From Marinobacterium sp. (GTDB taxonomy: Bacteria > Pseudomonadota > Gammaproteobacteria > Pseudomonadales > Balneatricaceae), in NCBI GenBank assembly GCA_025800125.1, contig JAOXSF010000001.1, forward strand, positions 1 to 64,000: a DNA stretch of 64,000 nucleotides. The letters run 5' to 3'. Positions 9,397 through 18,316 of the stretch are shown here, in pieces. Every line of letters starts with the position of its first letter. The stretch's first letter is position 1. The notes under the pieces are model-generated. The model was not told where the DNA came from. It worked only from the letters and a program-made list of their open reading frames with translations, and did no database searches. A program made the position numbers and the translations under genes.

Positions 9397-10815
9397 TCAG
9401 AGTGTGCTCAGGAACCAGCGTGTTTCCAGTGTGGTGACGTGGCGTTCAAACTCTGCCAGCTCGGCTTCTTTGCAGGTGGCATAGAGATTGACAAAATCGG
9501 CACCGAAGTAGTGTTCAATCAGTTCACTGCTGCGCAGACGAGCCAGTGTTTCCGGCATCCGGTTTGGCAGATTTTCACGCTCGGTAGCAAAGGCATTACC
9601 TTCAACAGGTGCCGGTGGCTCTATGGCACTGGTCAGGCCATGGTGAACACCAGCCAGCAGGGCCGCCATTACCAGATACGGGTTGGCATCGGCACCGGAA
9701 ATACGGTGTTCGATACGGCGGGCATTAGCAGGCCCGGCGGGAATGCGGACTGCAACGGTGCGGTTATCCACCCCCCAGGTGGGTGCCATGGCAACGTAGT
9801 AGCCTGGTTGCAGACGGCGGTAGCTGTTCACGTTCGGGCAGAAGATCGCCATGGAGTCGGCCATCATATCCAGCAGGCCGCCGACGGCATGTTCCAGTTT
9901 TTTGCTGTAGATCTGGCCTTCTCTGGCTTTATCACTGTCACCAGAAGTACTGTCACCAGCAAAGCTATCACCAGAAAAAATATTATGACCCTGCTCGTCC
10001 AGCATGCTGATATGAATGTGCAGGCCATTACCGGCTTCATCTTCATAGGGACGAGCCATAAAGCTGGCTTCCATACCGTGTTTTTCAGCCACCGCCTTGA
10101 TTACACGTTTGAGCAGAATGGCATTATCGCAGGCTGCCAGTGGGTCATCCTGATGCTTGAGGTTGATCTCGAACTGACCCGGTGCATTTTCTGCCACTGC
10201 GGTGTCGGCCGGGATGCCCTGAGCGGCGGTGTAGTCAGCAATGTCGTGCAGGAACTGGTCGTAGCTGTCCAGATCATTGATGGAGTAGACCTGCGTATGG
10301 CCTTCACGCTGGCCCGTTTTCGGCGAGATCGGTGGCTGAGGTTTGCCCAGCTGATCACGATTCTGATCAATCAGGTAAAACTCCAGTTCTACTGCAACCA
10401 CCGGAGTCAGTCCCAGCGCGCGGATATGCTCAAGCTGGCGAGCCAGCACATGGCGTGGGTCACCAAAAAACGGGCTGCCATCCCCTTCATACATATTCAT
10501 CAGCAACTGTGCCATCGGCCGTTTTTGCCAAGGGGTGGTGGTCAGGCTGCCAGCAACAGGCAGACAGGGGCGGTCAGGTTCACCAATTTCCAGCCCCAGC
10601 CCGCATTCTTCAATAGTGTTGCCGGTAATATCCAGTGAGAACACAGAGGCAGGCATCGCCACACCGTTTTCAAACACTTTGGACAGCGCGTTGCGCTCAA
10701 TACGTTTGCCACGTACGACACCGTTAATATCAGGGAGTAACAGATCAACGGCTTCGGTGTCCGGGTGGCTGGCAAGAAATGAATCAACTTCGGCAACGGG
10801 CTGGTGTGACGACAT
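9397..10815 (-). CDS. Glutamine-synthetase-like ligase, gamma-glutamylpolyamine synthetase (PuuA-like)
   Basis: A 472-residue type-III-like glutamine synthetase paralogue. Visible family motifs are the N-terminal DINGVVRGKR, the metal and glutamate site AENAPGQFEINL, GLHIHISM, and the ammonia/amine-region NRTVAVRIPAG followed by RRIEHRISGADANPYL. Such proteins ligate glutamate to putrescine or another amine using ATP, the first step of the Puu/Pau pathways. No GlnB/adenylylation features of assimilatory GlnA are evident, and the gene is grouped with amine oxidase and aldehyde dehydrogenase genes. AGAGG lies just before the ATG at 10815. An unusual Gly-Asp-Ser repeat (GDSFAGDSTSGDS) interrupts a surface loop after GLHIHISMLDEQG. 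Exact amine specificity is unknown. Confidence 0.85.
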   Translation of the reverse strand: MSSHQPVAEVDSFLASHPDTEAVDLLLPDINGVVRGKRIERNALSKVFENGVAMPASVFSLDITGNTIEECGLGLEIGEPDRPCLPVAGSLTTTPWQKRPMAQLLMNMYEGDGSPFFGDPRHVLARQLEHIRALGLTPVVAVELEFYLIDQNRDQLGKPQPPISPKTGQREGHTQVYSINDLDSYDQFLHDIADYTAAQGIPADTAVAENAPGQFEINLKHQDDPLAACDNAILLKRVIKAVAEKHGMEASFMARPYEDEAGNGLHIHISMLDEQGHNIFSGDSFAGDSTSGDSDKAREGQIYSKKLEHAVGGLLDMMADSMAIFCPNVNSYRRLQPGYYVAMAPTWGVDNRTVAVRIPAGPANARRIEHRISGADANPYLVMAALLAGVHHGLTSAIEPPAPVEGNAFATERENLPNRMPETLARLRSSELIEHYFGADFVNLYATCKEAELAEFERHVTTLETRWFLSTL

Positions 10816-10887
10816 GAAATGGCCTCTTGTAACGCTGTCCGGAATGTTGATCAGTGATGCACAGAGATCATGCTGATCGGCTCCGGG

Positions 10888-10957
10888 TGATCATTATTTT
10901 GTTTGATGAGGCTGATCCTATGGGTTTGATGCGGTTGTCGTCAATCGGTAATGATCA
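10888..10957. promoter_or_regulatory. Candidate operator pair upstream of the amine cluster
   Basis: TGATCATTA at 10888-10896 and its exact inverse TAATGATCA at 10949-10957 lie about 70-140 bp upstream of the ligase ATG. The spacing suits a looped or cooperative regulator site. Assignment to the PuuR-like protein at 26956 is a guess only. Confidence 0.35.
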
Positions 10958-11106
10958 AAAAAAAGGTCAAAAGCGAGTAATAAGCGTAATTTTTAGTGCT
11001 TTCGAATGAGGGGACGCCAGCCTGGCAGAGGGGGAATATTGCCAGGCCGGTGCGTACATGGGGCGTATAGCATGGTATTTCTACAGCCGTTCAGTTCAAC
11101 CGCTGC

Positions 11107-14100
11107 TCAATTCAACAACAATGACTCCCCGTTCTGTAATTGTTGCAGCTGTTCCAGTAATGCGCCGGTCTGTTGCTGGAGCAGCGTTAACTGGTGCCAG
11201 GCCTGTTCATGATCAGCAGATTCAAGTGCAGTGATGACGGCAGTGGTCTGGCTGTAACTGGCTTTGAGGCTGGCTTCCAGTTGCAGGATATCTTTGGTCA
11301 GCTGCCCGGATGTCTGCTCTTTGCGGCAGCGGTTCAGCCAGATGGCAAAATGTGACTGTGCGTAGCAGGTATTGGGCATACCGGTATCCGCGTCTGGTGT
11401 GCGGCTATCAGTGCCTGGTGCATTCTGGCTGCGCTGTTCCAGTAACTGGGTCAGCCGGTAGAGACGGTATTCCAGTACCAGCCGGAACAGGCTGGCCAGT
11501 TCAAAGCGACCGGTACTGGCCGGGCCTGGTATCTGGATATGACGCCAGCTGTCAAAGGGACGGTAGTGGTTGATCCAGTTGGGTAGTTCAGCGGCGGGCA
11601 TAGGGCGGGCGATACCGTAGCCCTGGGCATTTTCGCAGCCCATCAGCAGCAGCATCTGCCCTTCCCATACAGATTCAACACCTTCTGCAATGACGTGTCG
11701 ATCAAAGGCTTTACTGAGGCGGACAATACCTTCCACAATACGAAAATCGTTGGGGTTACTCATCAGCTCACGGATGAAGCTGCAATCAATTTTCACCGTG
11801 TCTGCGCTCAGATCACGCAGGTGAGCCAGTGATGAAAATCCAGTGCCAAAGTCATCCAGTGCGAAGCCTGTCCCCAGGGTCTGGCGGCAGTGATTGATCA
11901 CTTTTTCAATCGCAGGCAGGTTATCAAAGTCTGAACTTTCCAGAATCTCCAGCTGCAGATTCTGGCATTGCAGATCAGGGTGGTGATCAATGGCAGTGGC
12001 CAGTTCATCATAGAAGTTGCTGGATAGCAGATGGAACGCTGACACGTTGATGCTGACTTCCAGACTGAGCCCCATTGACTGCCAGCTGACCTGCTGTTGC
12101 AGGGCCTGGTTGATTACCCAGTTACCGACTTCCAGTTCAACCGGGCTGTTGGCGATATGGGGCAGGAAGGTATGCGGTGGTATCAGTCCCTGCTGTGGGT
12201 GCTGCCAGCGAATCAGTGCTTCTGCGCCCCAGACTTTACCTGTCCGCATATTGACCTTGGGCTGGTAGTACAGTTGCAGTTCGCCATTGTGCAGTGCCTG
12301 TTCTACTGCTGTCTGGCGCTTATGAATATCGGCCAGCTGTATATCATGCTGGGCATTAAAGAACTGAAAGCTGTTTTTACCTTGTACTTTCACCTGATAC
12401 ATCGCTTTGTCAGCATGGCGTAACAGGGTGTCCAGGTCAGCATGTTCGTCGGATGACTGATCATCTGGCGATAGCGTAATACCGCTGGAGGCACTGATAT
12501 GAATCTGGTGTTCCGCGAGGGTAAAGGGTTCTGCAATCAGACGGTGAATGCGCGCCATAATCTGCTGACAGTTCTCTACCGACTGCAGGCTGCATAGCAG
12601 TATGGCAAACTCGTCGCCGCCCAGCCTGGCCAGCGTATCTTCAGAGCGCAGACAGCCCAGTATGCGATGTGATACCTGCTTGAGCAGCTCATCTCCAGCA
12701 CTGTGGCCATAGTTATCATTGACCTCCTTGAAGTTATCCAGATCGAGAAAACAGACCGCCAGGCGAGTGTTATCCTGGTGGCATTGTGTGGCTTTGTGCT
12801 GAAAAATTTCGGTCAGACGGGTGCGGTTAGCCAGCCCGGTCAATGGGTCTTCATAGGCCATCTTCTGCAGCGCCTGCTGCTGATCTTTAACATGGGTAAT
12901 ATCAGCAAAAATACCTACGTAGTTGGTCACTTCGCCTGCATCGTTGGTGATGCTGGAAATCGTCAGTTTTTCTGCGTAAATCTGGCCGTCCCGACGCCGG
13001 TTCCATAACTCGCCCTGCCAGTGACCGGTTTCCTTGAGCTGCTGCCACATAGCCTGGTAGAACTCAGGGCTCTGCCGACCGGATTTGAGCATGCTGGGGT
13101 TTTGCTGGCGTACTTCTTCAAGTGTGTAGCCGGTCACACGGGTAAACTTCGGGTTCACATCAATAATCAGACCGTTAATATCGGTCACGACAATGCCTTC
13201 GTCCGCTTCATTGAAAAAGCGCAGCAGTAAATTCATACGCTCAAGCGCACGGTTTTTTTCAATGGCCAGTAATGCCAGATGGGCCGCAAATTCAATGGTT
13301 TCCAGATCGCGTGGCGACGGGCTCTGCGGTTGTGGGTGGTAGATGGCAAAGGTACCCAGCACCTCGCCCTGTGTATTGATAATCGGCTCTGACCAGCAGG
13401 CTTGTAGCCCTGCTTGTAGCGCCAGCGTTTTATAGGCTGCCCAGTACGGGTGAGTGTTTATGTCTTCGACAATCACACGCGCACGGCGAGCTACAGCGGT
13501 GCCACAGCTGCCTATGCCTTCACCGTAGCTGATGCCATCAATGGCATGGTTATAGGTTGCTGGCAGGTTTGGGGCCGCACCCAGTGTCAGGGTTTGTTGC
13601 TCGCTATTAACCAGCAAAATGCTGCACAGGGCACCGCTACCGTTGTGTTCGATCAACTCGATAATTGCACCCAGAATCTCTGTCAGCGGCAGATTATGTA
13701 CCAGTTTGTCCATAACCTGCAGCCGGGCTTGCTCCTGCAATCGTGCTTGACGCTGGTGACTTATATCAGTGATGACCCCGATCAGATGCTGTTCACCCCG
13801 ATGGCTGGAAACCGGGCGGGCAGTGACCTGCAACCAGCGACGACTGCCGTCTGCCTGCGATGCCAGATATTCCATTTTCAGCTGGGTATCAGATGGCTTG
13901 CTATCAGACAGCAGAGCGGCGGCTTGTTCGGCCTGTTGTTGGTAACGCTGGCTGACCGCATCAATAAAGTGCTGTTGCTGCGCTGTACTCAGCCCGGCAT
14001 CGGATAATGGGTTGTAGGTGTCCTGGCGATCCTGGTTGAGATGCTGGTCTGCGGTACTGAGCTGACGAGATGCTGAATCCAGCTGAAACCAGCTCTGGTT

Positions 14101-15102
14101 TGCGGCCTTCAGGGCCAGCTCGGCATGGGCCAGTGTGTCCTGGATGGTACGGGTGCGTTGCTGGATGGTTTGTTCCAGCCCTTCACGCATGATCTGTAAA
14201 CGGTACAGCGCGTAGACGCCAGATATCAGAAGAATGGTTGTCAGAATGCTGAACAGCACATTGAACGATAACCAGCCGTTGCCAGGCCAGTTTGCTGGGG
14301 GACTGATACTGAGCAGCCAGTGGCTGTTGGCAAACTGGATCGGTACTGAAATCGCGCTGGCGGCGTTGAAGTCAGCGGAGGCGATCAGCACATTTTTTGT
14401 AATAGCATCGGTTCTCGAAGCGTCTGTTTTCTCAGCATCTGTTCTGGTCGTGCGCGTTTGAATAGCGTTATCGGATGCCTGACGGACACTGCGTAACTGA
14501 TAGCCCAGCTGTAAATTTTCCAGCCGTTGCAAGTCAGTCTCATGTAACAGGTCCGGGGTGCGGATCAGCACGCTGCCAAAGCCCCAGAACTGCGATACGC
14601 CATTCTGTGACAGGGTAATGGGTAAGCGACCGATAATACCGCGACCACCCTGAATCAGGTTGACCGGCTCCGTAACCGTCAGCTGGCCGGTTTTTACTGC
14701 CCGGTGGGCAGCCGGGTCACCGTGCCCTGCTGCCAGCAGATCATAGCCGATAATCTTTTCATTGCCCTGTAACGGGTGCGAGTGCTGGATTTTGCCATCG
14801 GGTGCCAGTTGCAGTGCGCTAACCCCGGGATAAAAGTGCAGAATGTCAGCAGCGAAATGGTGAAAGTCATCTATCTGGCCCTGATTCTTGCGCACCATGG
14901 TGGCAACAGCATAGGTGGCTGATAATGTCCGGCTGATATTCATTTCGATAGTGCTGGCCAGATCGGTTGCCAGACTGTGGGTAAAAGCACGCTGCTTTTC
15001 GCTGTTTTCCTGCTTGAGCCGGAAAATTTCTACGGTAGAAGCGAGTGAACAGATAACGATCACGAAAAAGATATAGCGAGCGCTGCCCGTCAGCTTTCTC
15101 AT
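11107..15102 (-). CDS. CHASE-PAS-GAF-PAS-GGDEF-EAL cyclic-di-GMP protein
   Basis: A 1331-residue membrane-anchored c-di-GMP enzyme. An N-terminal helix (about 9-27), a periplasmic CHASE-like sensor (about 50-230) and a second helix (about 280-305, LFSILTTILLISGVYAL) precede a first PAS (about 340-450), GAF (about 460-610), second PAS (about 625-745), GGDEF (RLGGDEF near 827) and EAL (GAEALIRW near 958). Both catalytic signatures look intact, so it may make and degrade c-di-GMP, or use one domain as a sensor. A C-terminal helical tail of about 140 residues follows. The start at 15102 has a perfect AAGGAG six bases upstream. The frame stays open to 15324 only because an 18-bp tandem array keeps it free of stops; that part encodes a low-complexity repeat and is rejected. 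Confidence 0.9.
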   Translation of the reverse strand: MRKLTGSARYIFFVIVICSLASTVEIFRLKQENSEKQRAFTHSLATDLASTIEMNISRTLSATYAVATMVRKNQGQIDDFHHFAADILHFYPGVSALQLAPDGKIQHSHPLQGNEKIIGYDLLAAGHGDPAAHRAVKTGQLTVTEPVNLIQGGRGIIGRLPITLSQNGVSQFWGFGSVLIRTPDLLHETDLQRLENLQLGYQLRSVRQASDNAIQTRTTRTDAEKTDASRTDAITKNVLIASADFNAASAISVPIQFANSHWLLSISPPANWPGNGWLSFNVLFSILTTILLISGVYALYRLQIMREGLEQTIQQRTRTIQDTLAHAELALKAANQSWFQLDSASRQLSTADQHLNQDRQDTYNPLSDAGLSTAQQQHFIDAVSQRYQQQAEQAAALLSDSKPSDTQLKMEYLASQADGSRRWLQVTARPVSSHRGEQHLIGVITDISHQRQARLQEQARLQVMDKLVHNLPLTEILGAIIELIEHNGSGALCSILLVNSEQQTLTLGAAPNLPATYNHAIDGISYGEGIGSCGTAVARRARVIVEDINTHPYWAAYKTLALQAGLQACWSEPIINTQGEVLGTFAIYHPQPQSPSPRDLETIEFAAHLALLAIEKNRALERMNLLLRFFNEADEGIVVTDINGLIIDVNPKFTRVTGYTLEEVRQQNPSMLKSGRQSPEFYQAMWQQLKETGHWQGELWNRRRDGQIYAEKLTISSITNDAGEVTNYVGIFADITHVKDQQQALQKMAYEDPLTGLANRTRLTEIFQHKATQCHQDNTRLAVCFLDLDNFKEVNDNYGHSAGDELLKQVSHRILGCLRSEDTLARLGGDEFAILLCSLQSVENCQQIMARIHRLIAEPFTLAEHQIHISASSGITLSPDDQSSDEHADLDTLLRHADKAMYQVKVQGKNSFQFFNAQHDIQLADIHKRQTAVEQALHNGELQLYYQPKVNMRTGKVWGAEALIRWQHPQQGLIPPHTFLPHIANSPVELEVGNWVINQALQQQVSWQSMGLSLEVSINVSAFHLLSSNFYDELATAIDHHPDLQCQNLQLEILESSDFDNLPAIEKVINHCRQTLGTGFALDDFGTGFSSLAHLRDLSADTVKIDCSFIRELMSNPNDFRIVEGIVRLSKAFDRHVIAEGVESVWEGQMLLLMGCENAQGYGIARPMPAAELPNWINHYRPFDSWRHIQIPGPASTGRFELASLFRLVLEYRLYRLTQLLEQRSQNAPGTDSRTPDADTGMPNTCYAQSHFAIWLNRCRKEQTSGQLTKDILQLEASLKASYSQTTAVITALESADHEQAWHQLTLLQQQTGALLEQLQQLQNGESLLLN

Positions 15103-15240
15103 GCAGATCTCCTTGAAAACAACAGGCCTGAAAGAGCGCTGGCCAGTGAGTAACGATGATATGTGTAATTGAATAACAACGGCCATCGCTGTATAGCGGC
15201 TCTTTCTGCGTACAGTGATAACGGTCAGTGTCGCCGTGAT

Positions 15241-15348
15241 TGTCATTGTCGCGATAGTTGTCGTTGTCGCAGTGGCTGTCTTTGTCGCAATGACTGTCTT
15301 TGTCGCAATGACTGTCTTTGCCACAGTGACCGTCTTTGCCGCAGTGAT
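15241..15348. repeat. 18-bp tandem array, six to seven copies
   Basis: Units such as TGTCTTTGTCGCAATGAC start at 15241, 15259, 15277, 15295 (identical to the previous one), 15313 and 15331; a weaker unit precedes at 15223. The array is 139 bp upstream of the GGDEF-EAL gene start. On the reverse strand it would read as a six-residue Thr/Ala/Ile repeat, but no ribosome-binding site supports translation. Confidence 0.85.
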
Positions 15349-15665
15349 AGTCTGTCCGGAACGTGCTCAGCCCGAACTGAAATTCGGGGTGTCAGGCAAT
15401 TTGATGCGCAGAGTGCCTGCACCACGATTGACTGTCTATTGTCAAAAGGCTGGATAACCTGCCAGAAGGTGGAGCTGTTTGTCAGGCAACAGAGTTTTGT
15501 CAGATAACTGAATCTTGTCAGATAAACAGCCGCTGCCAGCCGGTTGAATATACAAGTGTGCAGCTGAGCCTGTGCCAGGCTGCACACATTCAGCACAGTG
15601 GAGTTACGGACGGGCCTGGCGCAGGCAAAAGCTTGTGCTGGCCCGGTGTGACAGATGTGAAACAA

Positions 15666-17546
15666 TCAGACCTTGAAAGCTTCCAGTACATGGTCCTGCT
15701 GAGCGGCCAGCTGGCGCATGGTTTTACAGTTGTCGGCCTGATGGCCGGCCTGGTCGGAAACATTGTCACTGATGTCACGAATGTTGGTGGTATTGCGGTT
15801 TATCTCTTCTGCTGTTGCGCTTTGTTGTTCTGCGGCGGCGGCAATTTGCAGCGTCATGCCTTTAATATCGCGAATACTGTCTCGGATGCTACCCAGTACC
15901 TGGTCGGCTTCACTGGCCAGTTGCTGTGTTGCATCGGCTTTTTCACGCCCTTCACTGATCACTACCTCGGCTTCACGTACACCAGCCTGCAATTGCTGGA
16001 TCATCTCTTTGATCTCTTCAGTTGACTGCTGAGTACGTGATGCCAGTGCGCGCACCTCATCTGCTACAACGGCAAAGCCCCGACCAAGATCACCGGCACG
16101 GGCGGCTTCAATAGCGGCGTTCAGCGCCAGCAGATTGGTCTGGTCAGCAATATCGGTAATGGTGACCAGAATGGAAGCGATATTCTCGCTGTAATTTGTC
16201 AGGTCATTAACGGTACTGACGACACGGTCCATATCCTGGGCCAGTGCGCGGGTGGCTTCGCTGGTACGTGAGACCACTTCAACACCAGCGCTGGTGGCAT
16301 CGTCGGCGATCTGAGTGGAACCGGCAGTCTGCTGGGCGCTCTGTGCCACATTCCCCGCCGTACTGGACATCTCTTCCATGGCAGCCGCCAGCTGATCCAG
16401 CTCCTGCAGCTGGCGCTCAACCTGCCGTGCAGCGGTGTCGGCTGCCTGGGTGGTCTGGTCAGAGCTGTTCTGTACATCCACAGCAATCCCTTTAACCTGA
16501 CGCACCAGCGTCTGTAGATATTCGATAAAGGTGTTGAACTCTCTGGACACCTGGCCGAACTCGTCGTTGCTGACAATGTCCAGTCGACGGGTCAGGTCAC
16601 CATTTCCGTTATTGATGTCACGCAGTGAGTCACATAGTGCATGCACTGGCTGCAGAATATGCGACAGCACCATATAGATCAGTATTGAGGTCAACAGGGC
16701 AGCAATCAGCGTACCGATAATGGCGCGAATACCAAAGGCATGGGCGTCAGCCAGTACACTGTTTTCGTCCAGTACCACCGCCAGATACCAGTCACTGCCT
16801 TGCAGCCCTTTCAGCTTGTGATAAGACACCAGTACATCACGGTTATCAACGCGGGTGTTTTGTAGCTCAGCTGAGAAGCCGGGGGCTGTGTTTTCAAACA
16901 GCGCTTGCTGATCGGTACCGTTAAGTTCGGCTTTCGGGTGGCTGATAATAATGCCGCTGGCATCCAGCAGGTAGGCATAGCCGGTACCGTTGAAGTCCAG
17001 CATATTGACCGCTTCAGAGACCTTGGCCAGACGAATATCGCCGCCGAAAGCCCCTTTGAACTGGCCATTCTCATAGAAATTAGCGACGGCTGAAATCAGA
17101 ATTTCATTGGTGGCCGCGTCCGGGTACGGCTGCGTCAGCACGGCCATGCGGTTATTCTTTGCCAGCGGGTACCATGGGCGCTGGCGGGCATCCCAGTCAG
17201 CGGGGTTCCAGGATGGTGTGTTGGTGATCCGTTTACCGTCTGTGGCCAACCCGCCAAAAATCAGAATGAACTCATCTTTCAGCATCGGCAGATCAAAGGT
17301 GGACTGGATGACCTCCGGTCTGAAGTCATTGCCTATCACTTCACTCATCATATCTATCAGCGCAAGTTTGCGATTCAGCCAGTGGGTTATCTCCTGGCTG
17401 AGGGCATAGCTGGTCTCCTTGGTGGCAACGGCAGTGCTGTCATAGAGTGACTGTTTAACGTTGTTGTACTGAATCCAGGAGAACATAGCAAACGCGAAAG
17501 ATACCAGTAGTGATGTAATAAGTGCTGTTTTATGGGTGACTTTCAT
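15666..17546 (-). CDS. Methyl-accepting chemotaxis protein with dCache sensor
   Basis: A 626-residue transmembrane chemoreceptor. A first helix (about 7-28), a periplasmic double-Cache domain (about 35-270, with WYPLAKNNR and GAFGGDIRL typical of dCache_1), a second helix (about 277-298, ending LSHIL), a HAMP domain (about 300-352) and the MCP signalling domain with [15 protein letters not shown] are seen in order. The DxxxxRPWYPLA pattern resembles receptors for amino acids, amines or small carboxylates; the ligand is not determined. The start at 17546 (MKVTHKT) has GAGG upstream and yields a normal short N-terminal tail; an in-frame start at 17573 adds nine residues. No chemotaxis genes adjoin it. 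Confidence 0.92.
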   Translation of the reverse strand: MKVTHKTALITSLLVSFAFAMFSWIQYNNVKQSLYDSTAVATKETSYALSQEITHWLNRKLALIDMMSEVIGNDFRPEVIQSTFDLPMLKDEFILIFGGLATDGKRITNTPSWNPADWDARQRPWYPLAKNNRMAVLTQPYPDAATNEILISAVANFYENGQFKGAFGGDIRLAKVSEAVNMLDFNGTGYAYLLDASGIIISHPKAELNGTDQQALFENTAPGFSAELQNTRVDNRDVLVSYHKLKGLQGSDWYLAVVLDENSVLADAHAFGIRAIIGTLIAALLTSILIYMVLSHILQPVHALCDSLRDINNGNGDLTRRLDIVSNDEFGQVSREFNTFIEYLQTLVRQVKGIAVDVQNSSDQTTQAADTAARQVERQLQELDQLAAAMEEMSSTAGNVAQSAQQTAGSTQIADDATSAGVEVVSRTSEATRALAQDMDRVVSTVNDLTNYSENIASILVTITDIADQTNLLALNAAIEAARAGDLGRGFAVVADEVRALASRTQQSTEEIKEMIQQLQAGVREAEVVISEGREKADATQQLASEADQVLGSIRDSIRDIKGMTLQIAAAAEQQSATAEEINRNTTNIRDISDNVSDQAGHQADNCKTMRQLAAQQDHVLEAFKV

Positions 17547-18316
17547 ACCAGAGACCTCGTTGTCTGAATCCAATGTTCTCTGATAACCGAATGTCTGACG
17601 TTCTGCTGACCGGAATAGCCAGCTGCGTGAAAGGCTGTCAGAAATAGCACTGCGGCTCAGAAATAGCGCCGCTGCTCAGGAGTAGCACTGCGACTATCGT
17701 CTTGAAATCCGGAGATCAGATGAACAATTTCATCCCTGACAGAGTTGATTGACTTACAACTGAAGTGCAGAAACATGCTGATCCTCAGCCTGCCATCTGT
17801 CCTCAAAGCTGAGTTCAGTATGCACAAGAATTGAAACTTTAGTAGCAAATAACTGCAATGTCTAAATTAAACCCTTTGCATCAATGATAAGCATCAAATC
17901 CTGTTCCTGTGGCAGGCAGATTGTGGCCTGGTATTGCGCAGTGCCGCGCTGTTGTCAGGGCTGTTCGAGATGAAAGAAGATGCCGTTATGAACGTGGCAA
18001 GTGCAGTAAGAGACAGAACTGATGAAATGCCATATTTTTCTTTTTTTGTTTGTTTTTTAAATTATATTTACTTTTTATAAATATTATTAATTTTTTCTTT
18101 CTTTTTGTTGTGTTTTTTTTGATAAAAAAGCAAGCACCTTTCTTCGCTTCCTTCCTATACTGAATTTAACAATATGCGCCGTGCCATGTTCTCTGGAACT
18201 GCATTTCCTGGTGCCATGTGCCATCACTAAAAATGATAATAACCGTGACATCTGTACTGTTGCCGTGACTGTTCTATGCTGGGCGTGACGGTGGGTGACA
18301 CGAACTGGAGACACCC
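17547..18316. other. Long intergenic region with repeats and an AT-rich tract
   Basis: About 770 bp between the chemoreceptor and the E1 gene. A degenerate repeat of about 19-21 bp (CTCAGAAATAGC-type) lies at about 17636-17695. A conspicuously AT-rich, T-tract-filled block covers about 18030-18130. No gene is convincing. GGAG at about 18309 is the ribosome-binding site of the E1 gene. Confidence 0.5.

Noticed and set aside
9439-10638. Long rightward reading frame of about 399 codons
   Set aside because: It is the antisense shadow of the glutamine-synthetase-like gene, whose protein carries all family motifs.
15103-15324. N-terminal extension of the GGDEF-EAL protein, rich in Thr/Ala/Ile repeats
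   Set aside because: It arises from an 18-bp tandem array that lacks stops. A perfect AAGGAG sits before the ATG at 15102, and the extension would bury the first membrane helix.
17905-17945. Sigma-54 promoter upstream of the E1 gene
   Set aside because: TGGC and TTG elements occur, but the GG-to-GC spacing or the GC itself is wrong in each arrangement tried.
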